This document shows positions 1-6,726 of a stretch of DNA of 64,000 bases, piece after piece. The translations under genes and the position numbers were made by a program. Source of the stretch: Bacillota bacterium (GTDB lineage: Bacteria > Bacillota > Clostridia > Lachnospirales > Lachnospiraceae); contig JAEWQV010000014.1 of the NCBI GenBank assembly GCA_023399055.1, positions 62,001 to 126,000 on the forward strand, given 5' to 3'. The notes beneath the pieces are model-generated. The model saw only the letters and a list, made by a program, of their open reading frames with translations. It was not told where the DNA came from and did not search any database. Within the stretch, counting starts at the first letter, position 1; each line of letters starts with the position of its first letter.

Positions 1-54
1 TGATTATATAACAGACACCATAGTTGGCGAGTAATGATAATAGGAGGTGCCAAT

Positions 55-363
55 ATGTACGCAATTATTGCAACTGGTGGAAAACAGTACAAGGTAGCGG
101 AAGGCGATATCATTAGAGTAGAGAAGCTTGGTCTGGAAGCTGGAGCAACTGTTACTTTTGATCAGGTACTTGCAGTAAATAAAGGCGAGTTAGTAGTAGG
201 TGAGCCTACGGTAGCAAACGCTAATGTTTCTGCAACTGTTGTTGAAGAAGGCAAGAACAAGAAAGTTATTGTTTACAGATACAAGAGAAAGTCCGGATAT
301 CACAAGAAGAATGGTCATAGACAGCCATTTACCAAGGTTAAGATTGAAAAGATCAATGCATAG
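55..363 (+). CDS. rplU: Large ribosomal subunit protein L21
   Basis: This encodes L21, a 102-residue protein of the 50S subunit that binds 23S rRNA. The protein opens MYAIIATGGKQYKV, the family signature, and ends in a Lys-rich tail with YKRKSGYHKKNGHRQ. I chose the ATG at 55 because GGAGG at 43-47 lies 7 bases upstream; an in-frame ATG at 34 precedes that ribosome-binding site and would add residues absent from the family. It is the first gene of the rplU-prp-rpmA block, and 11 bases separate it from prp. The autoregulatory L21 leader, if present, lies outside the window; only 54 upstream bases are visible. Confidence 0.97.
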   Translation: MYAIIATGGKQYKVAEGDIIRVEKLGLEAGATVTFDQVLAVNKGELVVGEPTVANANVSATVVEEGKNKKVIVYRYKRKSGYHKKNGHRQPFTKVKIEKINA

Positions 364-374
364 GCTGATGTGAT

Positions 375-707
375 ATGATTAACGTATCCATATACAAAAA
401 TGCAGAGAATTTGATTACCGGTTTCAAGCTGTTAGGTCATGCGGATTATTCCGAATATGGCAGCGACATTGTTTGCGCGGCAGTATCTGTATTGGTAATC
501 AATACAATTAATTCTATTGAGAATTTTACCTCGGACCGGTTTCGTTTGGACCAGGATGAGAAAAAGGGTTATATAGAATTTCATGTGATTTCCGAACTGA
601 GTAATAATTCCAATCTGCTTTTGAGTTCTTTGGCTTTAGGGCTTCAAGGGGTTGTAGAGGAATATGGTCCGAAGTATATCCGGATTACCCAGGCAGGATC
701 ACAGTAA
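375..707 (+). CDS. prp: Ribosomal-processing cysteine protease Prp (YsxB family)
   Basis: Prp is a small cysteine protease that removes the N-terminal extension of ribosomal protein L27 in Firmicutes and relatives. The 110-residue protein has the family hallmarks GHADYSEYGSDIVCAAVS, with the catalytic His in GHA (about residue 22) and the Cys in DIVCAA (about residue 34). It sits between rplU and rpmA, as in Bacillus and Staphylococcus. The neighbouring L27 carries the extension that Prp cleaves, so enzyme and substrate are co-encoded. Its ribosome-binding site is weak, which suggests coupling to rplU translation. Confidence 0.93.
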   Translation: MINVSIYKNAENLITGFKLLGHADYSEYGSDIVCAAVSVLVINTINSIENFTSDRFRLDQDEKKGYIEFHVISELSNNSNLLLSSLALGLQGVVEEYGPKYIRITQAGSQ

Positions 708-788
708 ATTATTACAGGAACATAATGCGTGTTTCTGTAGATAACTGATGTACTGATATGTAATTAAGAATTGCAGGAGGTGTAGAAC

Positions 789-1076
789 ATGTTAAGAATG
801 AACCTTCAATATTTCGCTCATAAAAAGGGTGTTGGTTCTACCAAGAACGGTAGAGATTCCGAGTCCAAGAGATTGGGTGCTAAGAGAGCAGACGGCCAAT
901 TTGTTCTTGCAGGAAATATTCTTTACAGACAACGCGGAACAAAGATCCATCCGGGTGTTAACGTTGGTCGTGGTGGCGATGATACTTTATTTGCTTTAGT
1001 TGACGGCGTTGTTAAATTTGAGCGTAAGGGTAGAGATAAGAAACAAGCTAGTGTTTATCCTGTAGCAGCGAAATAA
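789..1076 (+). CDS. rpmA: Large ribosomal subunit protein L27 with Prp-cleaved N-terminal extension
   Basis: L27 lies near the peptidyl-transferase centre, and its mature N-terminus contacts tRNA. The 95-residue product begins MLRMNLQYFA followed by HKKGVGSTKNGRDS, so it has the NLQ(F/Y)F-A type extension that Prp removes in Firmicutes (cleavage after the second aromatic residue in known systems). The rest (KRLGAKRADGQ, ILYRQRGTKIHPG, NVGRGGDDTLFA) is typical L27. AGGAGGTG at 776-783 is a strong ribosome-binding site. A clear terminator follows within 25 bases. Confidence 0.97.
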   Translation: MLRMNLQYFAHKKGVGSTKNGRDSESKRLGAKRADGQFVLAGNILYRQRGTKIHPGVNVGRGGDDTLFALVDGVVKFERKGRDKKQASVYPVAAK

Positions 1077-1096
1077 GAATAACTATTCGGTAATGA

Positions 1097-1133
1097 CCCC
1101 AAATTCTTAAATGCACGGAATTTGGGGTTTTTT
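1097..1133 (+). terminator. Intrinsic terminator after rpmA
   Basis: A perfect 10-bp stem (1097-1106 with 1118-1127, CCCCAAATTC/GAATTTGGGG) is followed by six T. It closes the rplU-prp-rpmA unit. Confidence 0.92.
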
Positions 1134-1156
1134 ATGTAAAGAGTTCCTTATTAGAT

Positions 1157-1295
1157 TGAATGTGGTTACCTATGAATTTAAAGGTGGCTTAAGTCCATAG
1201 GCAACTGCATTCATAAGGCTTTTATACAAGATGAAACGACAAGTCGTTTCACTTGTCATGAATAGGACAATGTCTTCCAGTATATCTATTGTCAT
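1157..1295. repeat. Chain of three hairpins between rpmA and obgE, including a dispersed repeat hairpin
   Basis: No gene lies in 1134-1472. Three consecutive inverted repeats fill its first half. Arms 1157-1174 and 1196-1213 pair over 18 positions with one A-C mismatch and two G-U pairs. Arms 1226-1239 and 1244-1256 pair as 13 bp with one bulged A around a CAAG loop. GACAAT at 1268-1273 pairs with ATTGTC at 1290-1295. The middle hairpin recurs at 5023-5053 with compensatory changes. None has a T-tract, so they are not simple terminators. The second half (1300-1440) is AT-rich and must hold the obgE promoter, which I could not assign. Confidence 0.6.
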
Positions 1296-1472
1296 AAAAG
1301 AAGAGAACGTTTATAATAGTCCTACGTTGTTTTGGAAATAATAACAAAGGTTGTTTCTAGTTGTATATTCTTAGGCTGAATGAGTGCATTTAGATAAATA
1401 GAATAAATTACTAATACAATTACTAATACAATTAGCAATTAACTTTATCATAGAGAGGAAACAGGTGTTAAA

Positions 1473-2753
1473 ATGTTTGCAGATAGAGCAGAAATATATA
1501 TCAGATCCGGTAAAGGCGGAGATGGACATGTAAGCTTTCGTAAGGAAATCTTCGTACCAGCCGGTGGTCCAGATGGTGGCGACGGTGGTAGAGGCGGAGA
1601 TCTGATATTTGAAGTAGATGAAGGCTTGAATACATTAAGTGATTTCCGTTTCGTGCGTAAATATAGTGCGGAAGACGGAGAAAGCGGCGGTAAAAAGAAA
1701 TGCCATGGAAAAGATGGTAATGATTTAATTATAAAGGTACCACAGGGTACTGTTATTAAAGAAAAAGAAACTGGCAAAGTAGTAGTGGACATGTCCCAAG
1801 TCAAATCCAGAGAAGTTATACTTAAGGGCGGCAGAGGCGGAAAAGGTAATCAGCATTATGCAACCCCTACCATGCAAGTTCCGAAATATGCACAACCTGG
1901 ACAGAAAGCTCAGGAGATGAATGTAATCTTAGAACTAAAGGTAATTGCGGATGTTGGTTTAGTAGGCTTTCCAAATGTAGGTAAATCCACACTTTTATCC
2001 CGAGTAACCAATGCAAGACCGAAGATTGGCAACTATCATTTTACTACCTTAAGTCCTAATCTAGGTGTGGTTGACCTGGAGGGCGGCGGTTTTGTTATTG
2101 CCGATATCCCAGGGTTAATTGAAGGTGCATCGGAAGGTTTAGGTCTTGGACACGAATTCCTAAGACATATAGAGAGAACCAAGGTAATTATCCATCTTGT
2201 GGATGCAGCTTCTACCGAGGGAAGAGATCCAATTGAGGATATTAATTTAATTAATTCAGAACTTGTAGCATATAATCCTGAACTGGCAAAACTTCCCCAA
2301 GTAATTGCTGCCAATAAGACAGATGTGTTGTTGGAAGAGGATGCACAGGCAGTAGTTCAAAAGTTAAAAGATACCTTTGAACCACGGGGAATGCAAGTGT
2401 TTTCCATTTCTGCTGTAAGCGGAAAAGGTATGAAGGAACTTCTATATCATGTAAAGAGTATGTTAAATAACCTGGATCAAGCACCGGTGGTCTTCGAACG
2501 CGAATACTTCCATGAAAATAAGATTGATACGAACTTACCGTTTGAAGTATGGAAGGAAGAAGACGTATATGTTGTTGAAGGTCCAAGAATTGAAAGAATG
2601 CTTGGTTATACCAATATTGACTCTGAAAAAGGATTTGAGTTCTTCCAGAATTTCTTAAAGGATAATGGAATTCTTGAACAGCTAGAGGAGCTTGGAATTA
2701 GTGAAGGTGATACCGTTCGTATGTATGGCTTAAGTTTTGATTACTACAAGTAA
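1473..2753 (+). CDS. obgE: GTPase Obg/CgtA
   Basis: Obg is an essential GTPase that acts in 50S subunit maturation and stress control. The 426-residue protein has three parts. Residues 1-158 form the glycine-rich Obg fold (RSGKGGDGHVSFRKE, GGDGGRGGD). The central G domain has G1 GFPNVGKS at 165-172, a G2 Thr in HFTTLSPNLG, G3 DIPGLIEGA and G4 NKTD. A C-terminal OCT domain covers roughly the last 75 residues (NLPFEVWKEEDVYVVEGP). Length is normal for Firmicutes. The start follows GAGAGGAAA, 10 bases or more upstream. It precedes yhbY and nadD, a common Firmicute order. Confidence 0.97.
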   Translation: MFADRAEIYIRSGKGGDGHVSFRKEIFVPAGGPDGGDGGRGGDLIFEVDEGLNTLSDFRFVRKYSAEDGESGGKKKCHGKDGNDLIIKVPQGTVIKEKETGKVVVDMSQVKSREVILKGGRGGKGNQHYATPTMQVPKYAQPGQKAQEMNVILELKVIADVGLVGFPNVGKSTLLSRVTNARPKIGNYHFTTLSPNLGVVDLEGGGFVIADIPGLIEGASEGLGLGHEFLRHIERTKVIIHLVDAASTEGRDPIEDINLINSELVAYNPELAKLPQVIAANKTDVLLEEDAQAVVQKLKDTFEPRGMQVFSISAVSGKGMKELLYHVKSMLNNLDQAPVVFEREYFHENKIDTNLPFEVWKEEDVYVVEGPRIERMLGYTNIDSEKGFEFFQNFLKDNGILEQLEELGISEGDTVRMYGLSFDYYK

Positions 2754-2837
2754 AACTTTTAAGAAGAGCTAAGGAATTGAATTACCTATAAATTATTTAA
2801 AGTACTAATCATAATATTATTATAAGAGGAGATAACT

Positions 2838-3158
2838 ATGACAACGAAGCAAAGAGCTTATTTAAAGGGGCTTGCAATGACAATAGATCCAATTTATCAA
2901 ATCGGGAAGTCTTCCCTTACGCCAGAACTTACCGATGGCGTAGCGCAGGCATTGGAAGCAAGAGAATTAATCAAAATCAATGTATTAAAAAATTGTATGG
3001 ATGACCCAAATGAACTGGCACGTACTTTATCCGAGCGTACCCATTCTGAAATTGTTCAGGTAATAGGAAAGAAGATAGTTCTGTATAAAGAGTCAAAGGA
3101 TAAGAAGAAAATAGTTCTTCCTGTTGAAAAGAAAACCAAGAAAATTGTAGAGGAATAA
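2838..3158 (+). CDS. yhbY: YhbY-type RNA-binding (CRM domain) protein
   Basis: This is a 106-residue CRS1/YhbY (CRM) domain protein, a family that associates with pre-50S particles. The pattern LKGLAMTIDPIYQIGKSSLTP, then the GxxG-like region and ELIKINVLKNC, matches the family. A Lys-rich C-terminal tail of about 20 residues (KESKDKKKIVLPVEKKTKK) extends beyond the compact domain and may help RNA binding. AGAGGAG at 2825-2831 precedes the ATG. The gene lies between obgE and nadD, supporting a ribosome-assembly role. Confidence 0.9.
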   Translation: MTTKQRAYLKGLAMTIDPIYQIGKSSLTPELTDGVAQALEARELIKINVLKNCMDDPNELARTLSERTHSEIVQVIGKKIVLYKESKDKKKIVLPVEKKTKKIVEE

Positions 3159-3208
3159 TAAAGCAATTTATTGGAGGACACAAAGTTTCAACAGATTGGA
3201 GGATGAGT

Positions 3209-3826
3209 ATGAAAAAGGTCGGTATCATGGGAGGTACCTTTAATCCGGTACATTTCGGACATTTATTTCTCGCTGAACGTACCTATGAGCAACTGGAACT
3301 GGATCAAGTGTTATTTATTCCTTCCAAAAATCCTCCTCACAAGCAAAAACCACAAGAGGTTACTGATCAGCAAAGAGTGGAAATGTTGTTATTGGCTACA
3401 GAAGATAACCCACACTTTGAAGTATCCGTAATGGAACTTGAGCGTGAGGGAACTACCTATACTGCGGATACCTTATCAATTTTAACGCGGGATAATCCTG
3501 ATACACAGTACTATTTTATTGTTGGGGCTGATTCTTTGTTTTCCTTACCTGAATGGTGGTCACCTGAGATTATTTTTGAGAAATGTGTGGTAGCAGCGGC
3601 TTGTCGTGATCATGTGGATAAAGAGGGATTAGAGCAGCAAGCTGAATTTTTAAGGTTCACTTATCATGCAAGGATTGAATTAATTGATATGCCAACCCTT
3701 ATGATTTCTTCCAGTGAGATTAAAGATAATCTTTCCAGAGGAAAGTCAATTAAATATTATGTACCAACTGCAATTGAAGATTATATTAAAAAGAACAAGC
3801 TTTATTTGTTCCCCCTGGAGGCTTAG
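3209..3826 (+). CDS. nadD: Nicotinate-nucleotide adenylyltransferase
   Basis: NadD converts nicotinate mononucleotide and ATP to deamido-NAD+, a core step of NAD synthesis. Visible motifs are the nucleotide-binding GGTFNPVHFGHL near the N-terminus (T/HxGH class), FIPSKNPPHK, and the C-terminal ISSSEIKDNLSRG corresponding to the SSTxIR motif. I prefer the ATG at 3209 (205 residues, MKKVGIMGG) over the ATG at 3203, because GGAGG at 3198-3202 directly abuts 3203 but lies 6 bases from 3209. It ends 5 bases before yqeK, so the two are translationally linked. Confidence 0.95.
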   Translation: MKKVGIMGGTFNPVHFGHLFLAERTYEQLELDQVLFIPSKNPPHKQKPQEVTDQQRVEMLLLATEDNPHFEVSVMELEREGTTYTADTLSILTRDNPDTQYYFIVGADSLFSLPEWWSPEIIFEKCVVAAACRDHVDKEGLEQQAEFLRFTYHARIELIDMPTLMISSSEIKDNLSRGKSIKYYVPTAIEDYIKKNKLYLFPLEA

Positions 3827-3831
3827 ACAGC

Positions 3832-4410
3832 ATGACATTAGAATATATACGTGACAACTTGGATGGGGTATTAAAAAAATCAAGATTTCAGCATAGTATT
3901 GGTGTTGAAGAAGTTGCTTGTGATTTGGCAGCAATCTATGGCTATGATGTGGAAAAGGCTGGTCTTGCAGGTTTGTTGCATGATTGTGCCAAGAATTTAT
4001 CGGATCAGGAGCTATTAGATAACTGTAAGGAGAATAATATTGCAGTAAGTGAAACGGAAGAACGTTTCCCCTATCTGTTGCATGGAAAAGTGGGAGCAGT
4101 TTTGGCGGAAAGTAAGTACGAAGTGAAGGATGAGGAAATACTTGATTCGATTCGTTATCATACCACCGGACGTCCTAATATGACACTGCTGGATAAAATC
4201 ATTTTTACAGCGGATTATATAGAACCTTACCGTGAACCGCTTCCAAGAATCGAAGATATCAGGTGGACTGCTTATACGGATTTGGATTATGCAGTAACAA
4301 TGATTTATGACAATATTTTAAGCTATTTAAACGGAATACATGCTGAAATTGATCACATGTCAGAAGAGGCATATGAGTATTATAAGACATTAATAGAGGC
4401 TCGTGAATGA
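3832..4410 (+). CDS. yqeK: HD-domain hydrolase YqeK (symmetrical Ap4A hydrolase family)
   Basis: YqeK proteins are HD-fold phosphohydrolases that cleave diadenosine tetraphosphate symmetrically. The 192-residue product shows the metal-binding pattern: an early His in FQHSIGVEEVA, LLHDCAKNLS (HD), HGKVGA, and later IRYHTTGR and FTADYIEP. Its start follows GGAGG inside the end of nadD. The nadD-yqeK-rsfS order is the usual Firmicute arrangement. Confidence 0.9.
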   Translation: MTLEYIRDNLDGVLKKSRFQHSIGVEEVACDLAAIYGYDVEKAGLAGLLHDCAKNLSDQELLDNCKENNIAVSETEERFPYLLHGKVGAVLAESKYEVKDEEILDSIRYHTTGRPNMTLLDKIIFTADYIEPYREPLPRIEDIRWTAYTDLDYAVTMIYDNILSYLNGIHAEIDHMSEEAYEYYKTLIEARE

Positions 4411-4422
4411 AAGGGGATTGCA

Positions 4423-4779
4423 ATGGACAATTCAAAATTAATGGTAAAACTGGCTTATGAAGCCATGGATGAAAAAAAGGCGGAAGATATTCAGGTTATT
4501 GAAATTAAAGATATTTCCATCATCGCAGATTATTTTATTATCGCGAATGGTACTAACTCTTCACAGGTAGATGCATTAGTGGCGTCTGTATCTGATAAGC
4601 TTGGTAGAAATGGTTTTGAGCCAAAGAGAATAGAAGGTGTTCGTTCTGCCAGCTGGATTTTAATGGATTATGGCGATGTTGTTGTTCATGTATTTTCAAA
4701 AGAAGATCGTCTCTTTTATAATCTTGAGCGTATCTGGAGAGATGGTAAATTGGTTAGTAAGGAACAGCTTGATAACTAA
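4423..4779 (+). CDS. rsfS: Ribosome silencing factor RsfS
   Basis: RsfS binds uL14 on the 50S subunit and blocks 30S joining during starvation. The 118-residue protein has the conserved core ADYFIIANGTNSSQVDALV, the family-typical SASWILMDYGDVVVHVF and the ending YNLERIWRDGK. Length and order are standard. AAAGGGG precedes the ATG. It is the last gene of this block; a long palindrome and a strong two-way terminator follow. Confidence 0.95.
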   Translation: MDNSKLMVKLAYEAMDEKKAEDIQVIEIKDISIIADYFIIANGTNSSQVDALVASVSDKLGRNGFEPKRIEGVRSASWILMDYGDVVVHVFSKEDRLFYNLERIWRDGKLVSKEQLDN

Positions 4780-4788
4780 ATATATAAG

Positions 4789-4986
4789 ATGATTTACCCG
4801 ACAAAAGCTAATCAAGCTTAAGGATGATGAATATAACTGTATCTATATTTATCTGGACTTGCCTTACCCATGTAGAAATTGCCTAAAAATCAGGAAATTT
4901 CTACATGGCCGGTCTGCGCCATCTGAATATAAATACAGCCATATTCATCTGGTTTAGTTTATCAAGGCTTTTGTCTGGTAAATCAT
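4789..4986. repeat. 198-bp imperfect palindrome downstream of rsfS
   Basis: The whole segment folds on itself. Outer arms ATGATTTACC (4789-4798) and GACAAAAGC (4800-4808) match GCTTTTGTC (4967-4975) and GGTAAATCAT (4977-4986). The middle arms, starting GATGAATAT near 4823 and ending ATATTCATC near 4949, match with a few mismatches. The inner arms 4868-4880 and 4896-4908 form a perfect 13-bp stem. TAAG flanks both ends (4785-4788 and 4986-4989), so a target duplication is possible. No ORF lies inside. It may be a MITE-like insertion or a very long RNA hairpin in the rsfS 3' region. Confidence 0.75.
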
Positions 4987-5022
4987 AAGATGAATTGAAC
5001 GTCAAAAGCAAAGAAATTCTGT

Positions 5023-5053
5023 GTAAGATGAAACAACAAGCTGTTTCACTTGT
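5023..5053. repeat. Second copy of the dispersed hairpin seen at 1226-1256
   Basis: The strand reads GTAAG, a bulged A, TGAAACA, a loop, TGTTTCA and CTTGT. Compared with the copy at 1226-1256, one stem pair changes from G-C to A-T and two outer pairs become G-U, so pairing is kept at RNA level. The common tail TCATG follows both copies. Confidence 0.65.
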
Positions 5054-5066
5054 CATGGATAAAGGA

Positions 5067-5114
5067 AAAGGATAGAGAATTCAATTGAGTAATCACTTGA
5101 ATTCTCTATCCTTT
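5067..5114. terminator. Bidirectional terminator between rsfS and lexA
   Basis: A perfect 18-bp stem (5067-5084 with 5097-5114) encloses a 12-base loop. A-rich and T-rich ends let it work on both strands, as expected between convergent rsfS and lexA. Confidence 0.9.
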
Positions 5115-5159
5115 GTTCTTGTATAAAATCCTGTTAGTAGACCTTTTCTATGTAGCTAG

Positions 5160-5777
5160 TTATTGAAACATACGGAATAATCCAATTACTTTACCCTGAA
5201 TGTTAAGGTCTGTTGCAATGATTGGCTCCATAGTATCATTTTCTGGTTGTAATCGATAAAATCCATTTTCTTTATAAAAGGTTTTTACAGTAACCTCTTC
5301 CCCAAGAAGTGCTACTACATAATCGCCATTCTTCGCATGAGACTGCTTCTGGACTAAAATCTTATCACCATTATAAATACCAACATTAATCATACTGTTT
5401 CCTTTTACCTTCAGCATGAACGTGTCCTCATTCGGCATATATTCTGCTGGTATCGGGAAATAACTATCAATATTCTCAACCGCAAGAATTGGCTGACCGG
5501 CAGTAATGGTGCCAACAATCGGTACATTCACAAGATCACGTCTGGTTAAATTGAATTCATCATCAATAATTTCAATTGCACGAGGCTTGGAAGGATCACG
5601 TCTAATATAACCATTCTTCTCCAAGGTTTCAAGATGAGAGTGTACGGATGAGGTTGACTTTAACTTCACGGCTTCACAAATCTCTCGAACAGCCGGTGGA
5701 TATCCCTTATTAATAATCTGGGATTTTAAATATTCTAAAATTTCTTTTTGCTTATTACTGATTCTACCATATCCCAT
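5160..5777 (-). CDS. lexA: LexA repressor
   Basis: LexA represses SOS genes and self-cleaves when RecA is activated. The 205-residue protein has an N-terminal winged helix (ISNKQKEILEYLKSQ, PPAVREICEAVKLKSTSSVHSHLE). The cleavage site is Ala93-Gly94 in TITAGQP, and the catalytic dyad is Ser128 (KGNSMI) and Lys165 (EVTVKTF). GGGAGG lies upstream on the minus strand. It is divergent from a yneA-like gene across a region full of LexA-box-like sequences, which implies autoregulation. Confidence 0.97.
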   Translation of the reverse strand: MGYGRISNKQKEILEYLKSQIINKGYPPAVREICEAVKLKSTSSVHSHLETLEKNGYIRRDPSKPRAIEIIDDEFNLTRRDLVNVPIVGTITAGQPILAVENIDSYFPIPAEYMPNEDTFMLKVKGNSMINVGIYNGDKILVQKQSHAKNGDYVVALLGEEVTVKTFYKENGFYRLQPENDTMEPIIATDLNIQGKVIGLFRMFQ

Positions 5778-5813
5778 AAGTATTATTATTATCCTCCCTT
5801 TCCTATTTGCACC

Positions 5814-5842
5814 ATTATATCATATTTAAATTATAAATGCAA
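5814..5842 (-). promoter_or_regulatory. Predicted lexA promoter
   Basis: On the minus strand, TTGCAT (5842-5837) and TATAAT (5819-5814) are 17 bases apart. A LexA-box-like 14-mer (5841-5854) abuts the -35 hexamer, which fits self-repression. Confidence 0.65.
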
Positions 5843-5894
5843 AACTTATGTTCTGAAAAACGAAAAAATGTTTGCAAAACGAAATATATGTTCG
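5841..5894. promoter_or_regulatory. Three candidate LexA boxes in the lexA/yneA intergenic region
   Basis: Three 14-mers resemble the Firmicute box CGAACATATGTTCG: 5841-5854 (10 of 14), 5861-5874 (11 of 14) and 5881-5894 (11 of 14). The first touches the lexA -35 and the last lies just upstream of the -35 of the divergent promoter. Matches were counted by hand. Confidence 0.65.
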
Positions 5895-5903
5895 ATTTTT
5901 GTG

Positions 5904-5932
5904 TTGACAAGCTTATATTTATTTGCTATTAT
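5904..5932 (+). promoter_or_regulatory. Promoter of the yneA-like gene
   Basis: A consensus TTGACA (5904-5909) and TATTAT (5927-5932) are separated by 17 bases. It is embedded between LexA-box-like sites, so strong expression would be expected only after SOS induction. Confidence 0.8.
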
Positions 5933-5941
5933 CTCAATATA

Positions 5942-5989
5942 GAAACAAGTGTTCGGATAGTATGTTCGGATAGTATGTTCGAATATGTA
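5942..5989. promoter_or_regulatory. Tandem 13-bp LexA half-site repeats downstream of the yneA-like promoter
   Basis: GTTCGGATAGTAT occurs twice in tandem (5951-5963, 5964-5976) and a third GTTCGAATATGT follows at 5977, so GTTCG half-sites repeat every 13 bases in the transcribed leader. A fuller box-like sequence (5942-5955, 10 of 14) overlaps the first unit. Confidence 0.55.
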
Positions 5990-6129
5990 ACCTAAGTTAC
6001 CAGCGAGCTAGGAATATAGTTTAGAAATAATAAATTATTAAATATTTTTTAAAGTGACATCCGGTGACCTTACTCCAATTTATAATATATATTAGTTAAT
6101 CAATCATAGCTATTTAGGAGGTAATTGAG

Positions 6130-6480
6130 ATGAATAGAAGTAATATATTAATAGAAGGACAAGCTTATTATCAGATGAACAAAAGAAGAATCTGGACGAT
6201 AGGAGCTATAATCTTAGTTCTTGCTATCATTTTCTCAGTTGGATTTATCACCAAGACAGTTACAGCACAAAGAATTTCAGAGCGTGCGAAGTATGTTACA
6301 AGTATTGAGGTGCAAAAAGGTGACTCTTTATGGAGCATTGCTAGTCAATACATAAGCGAAGAATACGCAGATATGAACCAATACATAGAAGAGATTAAGT
6401 ACAGCAATGGATTAGCAACCGATGTGATCAACACAGGTAATTTTATTATAGTACCATATTACGCGGATGTAGCCAACTAA
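6130..6480 (+). CDS. YneA-like SOS cell-division suppressor (TM plus LysM)
   Basis: This 116-residue protein has an N-terminal membrane segment (IWTIGAIILVLAIIFSVGF, about residues 21-40), then a LysM-type domain (VQKGDSLWSIASQYI ... INTGNFIIVPY). That is the layout of Bacillus YneA, which halts division after DNA damage and is also divergent from lexA. TAGGAGG at 6115-6121 precedes the ATG. The assignment rests on architecture, position and LexA-type sites; primary sequence in this family is poorly conserved. Confidence 0.8.
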   Translation: MNRSNILIEGQAYYQMNKRRIWTIGAIILVLAIIFSVGFITKTVTAQRISERAKYVTSIEVQKGDSLWSIASQYISEEYADMNQYIEEIKYSNGLATDVINTGNFIIVPYYADVAN

Positions 6481-6506
6481 CTACTTTTTTTATAAATTTC
6501 CTTAGG

Positions 6507-6542
6507 GGCTTTTGCAAAATCATATTTTGCGAAAGCCTTTTG
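6507..6542 (+). terminator. Terminator after the yneA-like gene
   Basis: A 14-bp stem with one G-U pair (6507-6520 with 6524-6537) is followed by TTTT. Confidence 0.85.
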
Positions 6543-6726
6543 CCTGTCCAGAAATGATGAAACGAAATTTCAGACTATAGATTTTTATAATAGAGTAGTA
6601 ATTATTTTTTATTAGGACTATAATATGCGTTGAAGAAGCTGCAATTAAAAAGTTTGAGATCTCATTGTTTCTCATTTGATTTAGTAGAATAGCTATTTTA
6701 AGTTGTTAAAGGAGAATAAGTGATTT

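Noticed and set aside
1448..1804. Minus-strand Pro/Ser-rich ORF over the start of obgE
   Set aside because: It is a shadow of the Gly-rich Obg domain on the opposite strand, with no independent start signal.
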